In this document: positions 10,088-18,663 of the stretch, piece after piece | How positions within the stretch are numbered: position 1 is the stretch's first letter | Layout of the letters: every line of letters starts with the position of its first letter | Source: an uncultured Alphaproteobacteria bacterium | Lineage (GTDB): Bacteria > Pseudomonadota > Alphaproteobacteria > Rhodobacterales > Rhodobacteraceae | Direction: 5' to 3' | Length of the DNA: 52,626 bases | Assembly: GCA_902611605.1 (NCBI GenBank) | Contig: CACMAH010000011.1 | Span: 1 to 52,626 of the forward strand | The notes under the pieces: model-generated | What the model was told of the DNA's origin: nothing | The model's database searches: none | What the model saw: only the letters and a program-made list of their open reading frames with translations | Program-made: the position numbers and the translations under genes

Positions 10088-10762
10088 TTACAATGGTGAG
10101 ATACTTGCCAAAGCTCTGCTTAACCAACCTTTTTGTCCTGTATCTGCAATATCACCAACACCAAGGTAGGCTATTTTAGCATTAGCTATTCGACTTGACT
10201 GCACTACATTATTTGCAGAAATATCTTGAGGCCTTATCATGCCACTAAGTCTTACATATTCATTACCATTATTTAGGTGTAATTTTTTTTGACCCATTAT
10301 TTCCATATTTCCATTAGAAAATACTCTCATTACAGTTACTGAAATTTCGCCACGTAAGGAATTTGTTTGTGCAGCTGAGCCTGATCCAGAAAATGAAGTT
10401 TCAGCTCCACTATCTAATAATGCTTGATCTCCAGCTGGATCTATTAAATTGGGTAGGTCAACTTTAAAAGAATCTGACTTTGCACTCGTTGCAGACTGTG
10501 ATTTAGAAGCTGTAAAATCTTCACTTAAAGCAACAGTTAAAATGTCACCAACCTGACCAGCTCTTCTATCTGTTGCGAATAATCCACCGCTTGACTCATT
10601 ATAAATACCTCCTGAATTTGAATTATTATTAGGCAAATTAATGTTTTCAGGAATAATAGGCTCAAAATCGATGGAAGCCCTATCTTCAACGTGACTTGCA
10701 CAACTTGTTAAAAAAATAGTCGTAAAAAATATTAATAAATTTTTATTTTGAAATTTTATCAT
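10088..10762 (-). CDS. flgH: Flagellar L-ring lipoprotein FlgH
   Basis: Outer-membrane L-ring subunit. The N-terminus is a lipoprotein signal ([20 protein letters not shown], lipidated Cys at about residue 21). The family core is present: [20 protein letters not shown], the [20 protein letters not shown] segment, [20 protein letters not shown], and [20 protein letters not shown]. It ends [11 protein letters not shown]. The 224-aa length is typical. It lies 24 bp after flgG and 17 bp before flgI. Confidence 0.96.
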   Translation of the reverse strand: MIKFQNKNLLIFFTTIFLTSCASHVEDRASIDFEPIIPENINLPNNNSNSGGIYNESSGGLFATDRRAGQVGDILTVALSEDFTASKSQSATSAKSDSFKVDLPNLIDPAGDQALLDSGAETSFSGSGSAAQTNSLRGEISVTVMRVFSNGNMEIMGQKKLHLNNGNEYVRLSGMIRPQDISANNVVQSSRIANAKIAYLGVGDIADTGQKGWLSRALASISPL

Positions 10763-10786
10763 TTTAAATTTTTCTGTGATTACTTA

Positions 10787-11575
10787 TTATAAATTCTGTG
10801 CAATAAATCTCATCATCTCATCTGAAGCAGATATTGATTTAGATGAAACTTCATAAGCTCTTTGTGTTTCAATCATGTCAACCAATTCTTGGACTACATT
10901 TACATTTGACCCTTCAAGAGAACCCTGTACTAATTTCCCAAAACCACCTTCTCGTGGGTTTCCAACTGCAGCAGCACCACTTGCATTTGTCTCTACTACA
11001 AAATTTTCTCCAATCGGCTGAAGTCCAGCCCGATTTGCAAAATCAGCTATTGTAATTTGTCCAACTTCTTCAGCAGCCACCTGACCGGCTACTTGAACAC
11101 TCACAATACCATCTGATGATACATTAATTTGAGTTACACTCTCTGGTATTGCTATTTCGGGTTGTAAAACATAACCACTTGGGGTTGTAAGAACCCCATC
11201 TTGATTTCTTGTAAATGCACCATTTCTAGTAAAACCAATTCTACCATCTGGAAGCAGAACTTGAAAAAATCCAGCTCCATCAATTGCCATGTCTAATGCA
11301 TTATCAGTATTAATCAAACTTCCTTGTGTATAAACTTTTTGAGTATTATTAACTCTTACACCTGTTCCTACGGCAAATGCTGAAGTTAGATTTGTATCTA
11401 CAGAGGTTTGTTCTCCACTAGCTCTTTTGATTTGGTATAATAAGGATTCAAAATTTGCCCTATCTCTTTTAAAACCGCTGGTATTTACATTTGATAGATT
11501 GTTTGCGATTACCTGCATTTTGGTTTGATGAGCATTCAAACCTGTTTTTGCTACATGCATAGAACTACTAGACAT
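10787..11575 (-). CDS. flgG: Distal rod protein FlgG
   Basis: Distal rod subunit crossing the P and L rings. The 262-aa protein has the N-terminal rod signature (NNLSNVNTSGFKRDRANFES), the FlgG-type D1 segment (GTGVRVNNTQKVYTQGSLIN, then DNALDMAIDGAGFFQVLLPD) and the closing helix (VQELVDMIETQRAYEVSSKS). Length and the GVRVN motif separate it from FlgF and FlgE. The ATG is preceded by AGAGAGG. It is the first gene after an internal sigma-54 promoter, so flgGHIJKL can be made independently of flgBCDEF. Its ribosome site is also one arm of a hairpin at 11581-11607. Confidence 0.96.
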   Translation of the reverse strand: MSSSSMHVAKTGLNAHQTKMQVIANNLSNVNTSGFKRDRANFESLLYQIKRASGEQTSVDTNLTSAFAVGTGVRVNNTQKVYTQGSLINTDNALDMAIDGAGFFQVLLPDGRIGFTRNGAFTRNQDGVLTTPSGYVLQPEIAIPESVTQINVSSDGIVSVQVAGQVAAEEVGQITIADFANRAGLQPIGENFVVETNASGAAAVGNPREGGFGKLVQGSLEGSNVNVVQELVDMIETQRAYEVSSKSISASDEMMRFIAQNL

Positions 11576-11580
11576 TTTTA

Positions 11581-11607
11581 CCTCTCTTAAAATTCATTCA
11601 AGAGAGG
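11581..11607 (-). promoter_or_regulatory. Hairpin covering the flgG ribosome-binding site
   Basis: A perfect 8-bp inverted repeat (CCTCTCTT at one arm, AAGAGAGG at the other, 11-nt loop) lies directly before flgG. In flgG mRNA the 3' arm is the Shine-Dalgarno sequence AGAGAGG, five bases before ATG. The 5' arm (11600-11607) lies just upstream of the start expected from the adjacent sigma-54 promoter (about 11599). It would therefore be present only in read-through RNA from flgF. The repeat is seen directly; the regulatory role is inferred. Confidence 0.6.
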
Positions 11608-11609
11608 TG

Positions 11610-11625
11610 TGCAAGGCTCATGCCA
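11610..11625 (-). promoter_or_regulatory. Sigma-54 promoter of flgG
   Basis: Minus-strand sequence TGGCATGAGCCTTGCA is an excellent -24/-12 match, with GG and GC at the correct spacing. It sits in the 62-bp flgF-flgG gap, with predicted start near 11599. It splits the rod/hook cluster into two transcription units, flgB-F and flgG-L. Confidence 0.82.
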
Positions 11626-11637
11626 ATAATAGGGGTG

Positions 11638-12393
11638 TTATTGAGGTAACCTCATAATACTAGCGCCACCTTCGTCTATTTGTTCAGATAAAGAGATAAA
11701 TTTCACATTTACTTCAAATAATCTTTGTTGACTTAGTGTATCTACAAGTTCTTCAATAGCATTAACATTACTATTTTCTATAAAACCTTGAGCTAAAACT
11801 ACGTTTTGATCTGCGGCAGGAATTCCACCTTCAACTAATCTTATTTCGCCATCAGTATCTTTATGCAAAGGCTCTTCGGAGCCACTTGTTAAACCAATAG
11901 TTGCTGCTAAAACCCTAGTTCCTTCTGGCTCTCCTAAAGGCTCTATGAATAAATCTCCATTTTCAGAAACTATTATTCTTCTATGAGGAGGGATATTAAT
12001 AGGATTAAGATTATTATCTAGAATTTTCGATCCAGCTCCATCAGTTAGTTCACCAAGATTTGACACTTCGAAATCACCGCGTCTAGATAATGCTGGTCCA
12101 CCTGTGTCTGGTTTGATGATAAAAAAACCACCACCTCTTATAGCAACATCAGTCTCCAAACCTGTTTCAGAAAGATTTCCTGGATTTGCTGAAAAAACAT
12201 TCGCACCTTCATGAAGTGCAAAAATCCTTGCATCAAATCTTTTATCTTCGGTTAGAAAACCTGAGGAAAAAGTTGTACCCATATCTCTCCTGAAACCTGG
12301 AACATTAAGATTAGATAAGTTTTGAGACTTAACAGCTCTATTCATATATAGATTATTTAAAGTATTTAGAGCTGTATGGATCATTCTATCCAT
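11638..12393 (-). CDS. flgF: Proximal rod protein FlgF
   Basis: Rod subunit of the FlgF type, 251 aa. The N-terminal rod motif is recognisable but divergent (KSQNLSNLNVPGFRRDMGTT), the middle has LETDVAIRGGGFFIIKPDTG and SRRGDFEVSNLGELTDGAGS, and the C-terminus is ENSNVNAIEELVDTLSQQRL followed by FEVNVKFISLSEQIDEGGAS. Position between flgE and flgG plus size supports FlgF. AAGGAG lies seven bases before the ATG at 12393. It follows flgE by 37 bp in one operon. Confidence 0.92.
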   Translation of the reverse strand: MDRMIHTALNTLNNLYMNRAVKSQNLSNLNVPGFRRDMGTTFSSGFLTEDKRFDARIFALHEGANVFSANPGNLSETGLETDVAIRGGGFFIIKPDTGGPALSRRGDFEVSNLGELTDGAGSKILDNNLNPINIPPHRRIIVSENGDLFIEPLGEPEGTRVLAATIGLTSGSEEPLHKDTDGEIRLVEGGIPAADQNVVLAQGFIENSNVNAIEELVDTLSQQRLFEVNVKFISLSEQIDEGGASIMRLPQ

Positions 12394-12430
12394 TTGGTTT
12401 TCTCCTTAAATTTTACAATTTTACCTTATA

Positions 12431-15400
12431 CTATTGTCTAATATTAATGATAGTTTGAGTTAGAGTAGTTGTAGTTTCAATTGCTTTTGCGGATGCCTGA
12501 AAATTTCGTTGTGCCGTAATGAGGTTAACAAGCTCTTCTGTAATATCAACATTTGATCTTTCTAAAGAACCAGAAAGAATATTCCCAAAACCTTCTGCAC
12601 CGGCCTCTCCAACCTGAGGTGATCCAGAAACAGCTGTTTCAACATATGTAGCATTACCTATCTGTTTCAAACCATTTTGGTTATTGAAGTTTGCAAGAAC
12701 AATTTTACCTAGTGGATTATTCTGTCCATTCGTGTAGTTCGCTCTTATTGTCCCAGCTGCGTCAATTTCTAAACCATCTAGCCTTCCAGAAGTAAAACCA
12801 TCTTGATCAACCGATAATACTGAGAATGGCTGTGCAAACTGAGTAGAAGCTCCAAAATCAATATCTAGAGAAATTGAAAAACCTTCTTGTTGCTTTTCAT
12901 AGTGAACATTCTTTTTAGGGCTTACTAATTTACCACTTTTGTCAAAAGTTAATTCTCCTTCATCGATGTATAATGGGAAATACCCTTCAACAAGATTTTC
13001 AGGAGGAGTTTCAACCACATTCCCACTAGCATCCACAAATAAGGCAATTCCATCGGAATTAGTAGCCTGTACAAGATTAAATATTTTTGGAACATTTCCA
13101 ACACCTAATGGCACATCATCTAAACCTAGGCGAGTGGTCCCCTTAACTTTGATAGTTGAAGTATCTCCAGTTGTTCCTGTGGTAAATGTAAAATTATTTG
13201 CATTAGGATCGTATTTTACTACAACACCACCAACTGTTTCACCAGTGTTTGGATCAGCTATTTGATTTATTTTTTCTTGTAGGGCCTCAGCTAATGTAGA
13301 ACCAACGTAAAAACCTGGAGGAACTTCTATAACACCGTTAATACCATTCACAGATACGTTAAAGGTATTTTCTCCACCTATACTTGATAGTCGAAATACT
13401 TCAGTAAGTTTTTCTTTTGCAGCTGCGCCAACAACTTGAGCTGGAGACGCTGCAATTCCTCTACCTGAAGTGAATACCGCATCAGATTTTGTAAGACCAA
13501 CTCCCATTAAATCATTATTACCACTAAAATGGTCAGTAGTATCTACCACACTTCCATCTGATGTAGATAAAAGATATCTTCCAACCTCAATGTTGGAAGC
13601 TTTTTGCGTTTCAGTAACTCCTAAAGCACCATTTGCAGCAATGGCCTCTCCTGTAGTACCCGATGAAAAAGTAAAGTCCTTGGTATCACTATTATAATTT
13701 ACATTAATTCCATATCTTTTATCATTGAGCTGAATTTCTTCTCCATCAGCTACAAATGTGTTGGTAAACAGAACTTCACCACCTCTTATAAGTACTTCTG
13801 ATGCATCATTATTTGATGGAACACCTAGGTTATTGGTGCTAGTTGCTAGAGATGATCCAAATACTGTAAAAGAGTTAAAGTTACTATTAGTGCCAGTACC
13901 AAGTACTGTTCTATCTACAACAAAGCTTAGTCTTTGATTTACGGTATCGTAATTAACTTTAATAGGGGGATTTTTTTCATCAACCCAATCAGTTGAAGTT
14001 TTTACACCTGTTGACAGACCTAGTGTTTGTAATGATGTGGCTCCACCAAATGATCCATTTCCAAAGGCAAAAATTCCAGCAGTTGCACCTTTGCCAATTA
14101 CATCTTTATTGGTATAGCTGTGTTTAGCAGTTCCAATTTCCCTAACAACAATTCTTTTACTGCTAAAATTTATTGGAGCGTCTTGATATACCTTTTCCGC
14201 TCCTTCAAAAAATGCTTCCACATTTGTTGATTTAGAATGAAGTACGTTTAATGCGGTACCAGCTGCGACACCAGAAGTTAATACAAAATCAGTATCAGGA
14301 AAGCCGAGTCCTGTTGTATTAATTTGAATAGTTTTATTATCTACTACATTTGAAACAGTAAACTCTCTTCCATTTAGATTACCATTTCCAATAGCGCTCT
14401 CTGATGTAGCAAAATTTCCTGCAATTCTAATTTTACTATTTGCTGTAAGTCCAGTTGTATTTGCTAAGGTCAGTGTAAGAGTATTTTCAGCAGCATTAAA
14501 AACTGCACTTTGTCCACTTCCATTATCACCTGCAGCAATTTGACTATCATAAACAGTAAGTTCGGGTTTGTTTCCAAAATAAGAATGAACCATAAATTTG
14601 TTAGTGTTTACTAAAGCATCGAGAGAATTTATAGTATTATGAGTAATTGGAATTATTTCAGTTTTATTTAAAATATTTCCAGCAGATCCAACTGTTCTTC
14701 CAAAAAGTTGTGTGCTCACTCCAAGTATTGTTGCCTTATCCAGAGTATCATCAGTTCTCTTTACAGCATAATTATTCATGGCTTCATTAATTCTAGCTTG
14801 AGAATGTGCTAAAAATTGTTCTTTTGTAAAATCTGGTGATGCACCTGTTAAAGAAATGCCTTCAATGTCAGTCACGTAACTCGACCCTAAAAGGTCAACT
14901 GTTATTGGTGTATCCAATGCATCAGAAGTCCCATCTGCAGTAAGCTTAAAAAGGTTAATATTTAGATCATCATCAACATTTTTAACAATTTGAATTTTTC
15001 TATCATCTCCATAAGCTTCATTTATTGCCCTTTCAACTTCAGCTGCTAGTTGGGCTGCATTATACTGTCCTGGTCTTATATCAATATTTACAGGCTGGTC
15101 TCCATTATCTACGTTAAGTGTTAGAAAATTTTTACCCCAGTAAACATTACTCCCAGTCACCAAACCAGCTTCTCTCGTAGCATTAAATTGCATTGGATCG
15201 GTTACAACCTCTACCAATTTATCTCCTTCTTCTCCGAAGTCAAATGTACTTTGTGCACCTTTTATATTTGCTGCTTGTGAAGGGACTTGCTGTTGTAGAT
15301 CATCTAATTTATATAGTGCTGATCCTTTTCCTTCGATAAAGTAGTTATCGTCCGGTACTGAAGTAGTTTGTGCTCCAAATTTATCAATAAATATTTGTTG

Positions 15401-16168
15401 ACCAGTATCATCAACAGCGCTAACTAAATCTGGATCAATAATTGTATCACCAATAACAAGCTTAGTCTCAAATTTATTTGTTGGATCACTTGTTGATGCT
15501 GCCTGTGTTTTACAGAAATACATAGTCGCAATTGTCGGATTACCCAAATCATCAAATATAGTAATAGATGTTGAATTAGTAAAAGTATTTGGGTCATTAG
15601 GATTAAAATTGTACCCACCACTTGTGAACTCTGGTCTTGAGGTAACTACTTCAGCTGTAGCTGGTAAGTTAACACCTAATGATATATTACTTGTAGCTTT
15701 TGGATCTCCAGATGTAATTGGTAGTTGCAACGGTACTGCACTTAAAAGATCTTTTGCAGTAACAGACCCGTCTTCGTTCACTGGATATACAACTAGGTAT
15801 TGTCCTGCAGAGTCAACCACGTATCTGTCATTATCAACATTTAGTGATCCATTTCTTGTATAAACAGTTTGTGCTGATGTTAAAGATGGTTTCAATGTAA
15901 AAAAACCTTGACCTGAAATGGCTAAGTCTAGAGCGTTAAGTGAGGAAGCAATATTACCTTGTGTGAATTGTTGTTTTACTCCTTTAAGAATTGCGCCTGA
16001 ACCAATTGATGATGATGAGTTCTGTAATGGTGAAGTAGCAAAAATATCACCAAATTCAGCACGGCTCCTTTTAAAACCAGTGGTTCCAACGTTGGCAATG
16101 TTATTTGATGTAGCAGAAATATCTGCTGATGATCCATTCAATCCTGTGAGGGCCGTATAAAATGACAT
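12431..16168 (-). CDS. flgE: Giant flagellar hook protein FlgE
   Basis: Subunit of the hook, the universal joint between rod and filament. The N-terminal signature (LNGSSADISATSNNIANVGT, then TGFKRSRAEFGDIFATSP) and the segment GNIASSLNALDLAISGQGFF are classic FlgE. So is the C-terminal helix (SNVDITEELVNLITAQRNFQ, then ASAKAIETTTTLTQTIINIR). At 1,245 aa it is about three times the common 400 aa. The residues between about 150 and 1,120 are beta-rich inserts. Two related stretches, DFTFSSGTTGEA and NFTFTTGTTGDT, suggest repeated domains. The frame is uninterrupted and the neighbours (flgD 37 bp upstream, flgF 37 bp downstream) are normal. Very large FlgE proteins are known in some marine and soil bacteria; what the extra mass does here is unknown. 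Confidence 0.95.
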   Translation of the reverse strand: MSFYTALTGLNGSSADISATSNNIANVGTTGFKRSRAEFGDIFATSPLQNSSSSIGSGAILKGVKQQFTQGNIASSLNALDLAISGQGFFTLKPSLTSAQTVYTRNGSLNVDNDRYVVDSAGQYLVVYPVNEDGSVTAKDLLSAVPLQLPITSGDPKATSNISLGVNLPATAEVVTSRPEFTSGGYNFNPNDPNTFTNSTSITIFDDLGNPTIATMYFCKTQAASTSDPTNKFETKLVIGDTIIDPDLVSAVDDTGQQIFIDKFGAQTTSVPDDNYFIEGKGSALYKLDDLQQQVPSQAANIKGAQSTFDFGEEGDKLVEVVTDPMQFNATREAGLVTGSNVYWGKNFLTLNVDNGDQPVNIDIRPGQYNAAQLAAEVERAINEAYGDDRKIQIVKNVDDDLNINLFKLTADGTSDALDTPITVDLLGSSYVTDIEGISLTGASPDFTKEQFLAHSQARINEAMNNYAVKRTDDTLDKATILGVSTQLFGRTVGSAGNILNKTEIIPITHNTINSLDALVNTNKFMVHSYFGNKPELTVYDSQIAAGDNGSGQSAVFNAAENTLTLTLANTTGLTANSKIRIAGNFATSESAIGNGNLNGREFTVSNVVDNKTIQINTTGLGFPDTDFVLTSGVAAGTALNVLHSKSTNVEAFFEGAEKVYQDAPINFSSKRIVVREIGTAKHSYTNKDVIGKGATAGIFAFGNGSFGGATSLQTLGLSTGVKTSTDWVDEKNPPIKVNYDTVNQRLSFVVDRTVLGTGTNSNFNSFTVFGSSLATSTNNLGVPSNNDASEVLIRGGEVLFTNTFVADGEEIQLNDKRYGINVNYNSDTKDFTFSSGTTGEAIAANGALGVTETQKASNIEVGRYLLSTSDGSVVDTTDHFSGNNDLMGVGLTKSDAVFTSGRGIAASPAQVVGAAAKEKLTEVFRLSSIGGENTFNVSVNGINGVIEVPPGFYVGSTLAEALQEKINQIADPNTGETVGGVVVKYDPNANNFTFTTGTTGDTSTIKVKGTTRLGLDDVPLGVGNVPKIFNLVQATNSDGIALFVDASGNVVETPPENLVEGYFPLYIDEGELTFDKSGKLVSPKKNVHYEKQQEGFSISLDIDFGASTQFAQPFSVLSVDQDGFTSGRLDGLEIDAAGTIRANYTNGQNNPLGKIVLANFNNQNGLKQIGNATYVETAVSGSPQVGEAGAEGFGNILSGSLERSNVDITEELVNLITAQRNFQASAKAIETTTTLTQTIINIRQ

Positions 16169-16205
16169 TTATTTACTCCAATTATATCATTACAAATTAT
16201 TAACT

Positions 16206-16910
16206 TTATAGATTATTTGATCTAAATTTTCGTACGTCTGAGGCGTTTATATTTCCATAATCTTTAACTTCAAGAACAACTCCCGTACTAGAATCTCCAG
16301 TAGATGCAGCTAATACTTCAGCAAATACAGAAGGGGTAACGCCAGACCTTCCATTTTCTCCATTCATAAAGGCTTCTACTTTCATTGGATTATCCTGATT
16401 GTGGAGTTCCTTAGGAATGTCTTTCCAACTAAAACCTACTAAACCAGAAGCTTGTGATCCTAAATCGATAGAATGTACAACTTCTCCAGCTGTATTAGAA
16501 AAAACTATATTTGTGGCACTTGAGGCTCTTGGAAGATCTAATACCCCGTGAATTTCACCTTCAGAATCAGGTCTTACTTTATTTCCTGGAACTAGAACAG
16601 AATGTCCCAATAGGTTAGTAGCAGTAGCTATTCGAAATTCTCCAAGCTGATTTGATAAACTTTTGAGACTTTCACCCATTTCAGCAATACCAGTTACTGT
16701 CGAAAACTGGGCCATTTGAGCTATAAAATCACCATTTTCCATAGGGGAAAAAGGATCCTGATTTTGTAATTGGGTGGTCATCAATTTTAGAAAATCGGAT
16801 TGTCCTAAAGTATCCTTTTTCTTAGATGAAGCATCGTCATTTGATTTAACACCAATCTTCTCTAAAATTTTATTAAGTGTTGCTGTTGAGTTAGGATCTA
16901 TAGTGGACAT
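16206..16910 (-). CDS. flgD: Hook cap / hook assembly scaffold FlgD
   Basis: FlgD caps the growing hook and is shed afterwards. The N-terminal FlgD motif is intact (LGQSDFLKLMTTQLQNQDPF, then SPMENGDFIAQMAQFSTVTG), followed by the FlgD Ig/Tudor-like region (ATNLLGHSVLVPGNKVRPDS). The start is the ATG at 16910, seven bases after GGAG. A TTG four codons further upstream is part of that ribosome site. At 234 aa the length is standard. It follows flgC by 19 bp. Confidence 0.93.
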   Translation of the reverse strand: MSTIDPNSTATLNKILEKIGVKSNDDASSKKKDTLGQSDFLKLMTTQLQNQDPFSPMENGDFIAQMAQFSTVTGIAEMGESLKSLSNQLGEFRIATATNLLGHSVLVPGNKVRPDSEGEIHGVLDLPRASSATNIVFSNTAGEVVHSIDLGSQASGLVGFSWKDIPKELHNQDNPMKVEAFMNGENGRSGVTPSVFAEVLAASTGDSSTGVVLEVKDYGNINASDVRKFRSNNL

Positions 16911-16929
16911 TTCATTCTCCAAGTTTCAA

Positions 16930-17346
16930 TTATTTTCCCATATTTATTGTGCGCATCATTAAATTTCTTAATGTGGACACAACTTCTATATTATTTTGAT
17001 ATTGTCTTGATGCCTCTAACATTTCGACTAATTCTTCTTCAACGTTAACTGCAGCATTAAATATAAAACCTTCTTCATTTGCTTGTGGATGTTCTGGCAT
17101 ATACACCTTTTCAGGTACTCTATTAACCTCTCTTATTTGAACGGCATCAACACTTGCGAGCCCTGATTGTCTGAGGCTATCTGCAAATTTTGTTTCAAAT
17201 ACTGGTTTTATTGCCCTATATGCTTTGTCTATGGAACCAGAAACATTATTCGCATTGGCTAAGTTAGATGCAACAGTATTTAAACGGGTCAGTTGAGCTG
17301 ACATCGCTCGTCCTGAAATATCAAAGATATTTTTTATATCACTCAT
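16930..17346 (-). CDS. flgC: Proximal rod protein FlgC
   Basis: Rod subunit, 138 aa, normal size. It begins SDIKNIFDISGRAMSAQLTR with the rod motif NTVASNLANANNVSGSIDKA. It has the FlgC-specific middle (VPEKVYMPEHPQANEEGFIF) and ends ASRQYQNNIEVVSTLRNLMM. Its ATG overlaps the flgB stop codon as TAATG, indicating translational coupling. Confidence 0.96.
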   Translation of the reverse strand: MSDIKNIFDISGRAMSAQLTRLNTVASNLANANNVSGSIDKAYRAIKPVFETKFADSLRQSGLASVDAVQIREVNRVPEKVYMPEHPQANEEGFIFNAAVNVEEELVEMLEASRQYQNNIEVVSTLRNLMMRTINMGK

Positions 17347-17732
17347 TATTCACCTTTAATAGCGGATCGTAATCCTGCGATTTTGTTATTAAGAAAAGAA
17401 AGTGTAGTTTGATATCTCATTACATTTTCTGAAAATTGCATTTGCTCTACAGCCATTTCCACAGTATTTCCGTCTAAGCTTGGATGAATAGGAAGTCTAT
17501 AAACACTATCTTTTCCAATTCTCTTTTGTATGCTTGAAAAATGAGAGCCATTAGTAGTTTCTATATTTCCAATTTTATTAATTCGTTTTAATTCAGTATC
17601 AAAATCTATATCGCGTGCTTTAAAATTTGGAGTAGCTGCGTTTGCTATATTAGAAGCCAGCATCTCATTTCTACGAGATCTAAGTTGAAGAGCACTTGCA
17701 TGAAATCCTAAATGTTCAGTAAAACTTGGCAT
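17346..17732 (-). CDS. flgB: Proximal rod protein FlgB
   Basis: Most basal rod subunit, 128 aa from the chosen ATG at 17732 (PSFTEHLGFHASALQLRSRR, then NEMLASNIANAATPNFKARD). The C-terminus is EMAVEQMQFSENVMRYQTTL, then SFLNNKIAGLRSAIKGE. A longer ORF reaches 17813, but its first 27 residues resemble no FlgB and would run through the sigma-54 promoter at 17791-17806, so I reject that start. First gene of the flgBCDEF(GHIJKL) operon. Confidence 0.95.
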   Translation of the reverse strand: MPSFTEHLGFHASALQLRSRRNEMLASNIANAATPNFKARDIDFDTELKRINKIGNIETTNGSHFSSIQKRIGKDSVYRLPIHPSLDGNTVEMAVEQMQFSENVMRYQTTLSFLNNKIAGLRSAIKGE

Positions 17733-17778
17733 CTCGTATTTAATTTCCTTATAAATAAATATTTTAAAATTTGTTTTC

Positions 17779-17794
17779 TGGATCAAAATTTGCA
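17779..17794 (+). promoter_or_regulatory. Candidate plus-strand sigma-54 promoter, interlocked with flgB promoter
   Basis: The plus strand reads TGGATCAAAATTTGCA. The invariant GG and GC are at correct spacing, but GGATC replaces GGCAC, so it is weaker than the others. Its palindromic TGCA (17791-17794) is the same four bases used as the -12 of the minus-strand flgB promoter. Predicted start is about 17805, just ahead of the orphan gene at 17828. Confidence 0.45.
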
Positions 17795-17806
17795 AGTAGA
17801 ATGCCA
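17791..17806 (-). promoter_or_regulatory. Sigma-54 promoter of flgB operon
   Basis: Minus-strand sequence TGGCATTCTACTTGCA is a near-perfect -24/-12 element. Predicted start is about 17779, giving a leader of about 47 nt before flgB. It overlaps the 5' part of the plus-strand ORF, which helps decide that gene's start. Confidence 0.85.
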
Positions 17807-17827
17807 AAATCAATTGTGAAGAGAAAA

Positions 17828-18589
17828 ATGATGGAAAATGATAGATTAGATGAAAATAATAATAAAAATAATCTTAAACTAGCTCCTGAGACTATGAGAA
17901 TAAGGGATGCAATTATTGAGAAATATGCAGAAACTCCTTTAGATATTTTGAGTAGCAAGCTACAGGCCTTAATAACTGACGAAACAGATACCGGAACAAA
18001 GTTAGGTATTTTTTCTGCAAGGGTTGAAATATTAAGGATGAGATTTGCAGAAATAGCAGATAAAAAATATGTAAAAGATAATAAAGTAGAAGAAGCTGAA
18101 GTTTCAGATGGTGATAGTGAAATTTCAGAAGATAGTGATGATATAAAAGAAGGTTGGATGACCCTTAAAATATTAGAGGCAAGTGAAGTAAATGGTGTTC
18201 GATTTCCAGAAGGAGTCAAGATCGATGTTCATGCTGATGACGCAAAAAAACTCTTGGAGGCTAAAAAGGCAGAGTTGATATCTATGAAAATTGAAGAGGC
18301 TACTGATAACAATACAGAAGCTAATCAAAGTACTGATGAAAGTCTTGAAAAAATGGAAGTAACAGAAAATATCGATGATCTTTCATCAAGTTCTCCTAAT
18401 GAAGAATCTGAAAAGTTGGATATAGATGTAGAAAAAGGAGTTAAAGAACTTAAAGCCGAAGACAACCCTTCATTAAACCCTGAAGAAATAGAGGCAATCG
18501 ATAGTGGAGATGATTCAGTACCCACCCCTTCTGAAGAGGAAACTCAGGAGTTAGATAAAGAAGTAGGTAAGAAAAAAAATAAAAGTTAA
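17828..18589 (+). CDS. Acidic protein of unknown function, divergent from flgB
   Basis: I do not recognise this family. The product is about 253 aa and very acidic in its second half (repeated E, D and S, for example SDGDSEISEDSDD). It is lysine-rich at the C-terminus and has no signal peptide or membrane segment. Two ordered parts are visible. One is a helical part near the N-terminus (LKLAPETMRIRDAIIEKYAE onward). The other is a short domain, WMTLKILEASEVNGVRFPEG then VKIDVHADDAKKLLEAKKAE, whose pattern resembles small beta domains with a closing helix. The frame opens from a TTG at 17771 and has an ATG at 17801. I favour 17828 because AAGAGA precedes it and the upstream part is occupied by sigma-54 promoters. 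Location and possible promoter suggest a flagellar or regulatory accessory role; this is inference only. Confidence 0.75.
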   Translation: MMENDRLDENNNKNNLKLAPETMRIRDAIIEKYAETPLDILSSKLQALITDETDTGTKLGIFSARVEILRMRFAEIADKKYVKDNKVEEAEVSDGDSEISEDSDDIKEGWMTLKILEASEVNGVRFPEGVKIDVHADDAKKLLEAKKAELISMKIEEATDNNTEANQSTDESLEKMEVTENIDDLSSSSPNEESEKLDIDVEKGVKELKAEDNPSLNPEEIEAIDSGDDSVPTPSEEETQELDKEVGKKKNKS

Positions 18590-18663
18590 GTTTACCAAGT
18601 GATCTTATCTTAGTGGACTCAGCTATATTTGCTTAATGATATTATTATATCCTGAGAAACTAT

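Noticed and set aside
17764-18219. Minus-strand open frame of 151 codons opposite the acidic orphan gene
   Set aside because: Ser/Leu-rich translation typical of the complement of an acidic Glu/Asp/Ser-rich gene, and it overlaps the flgB promoter region.
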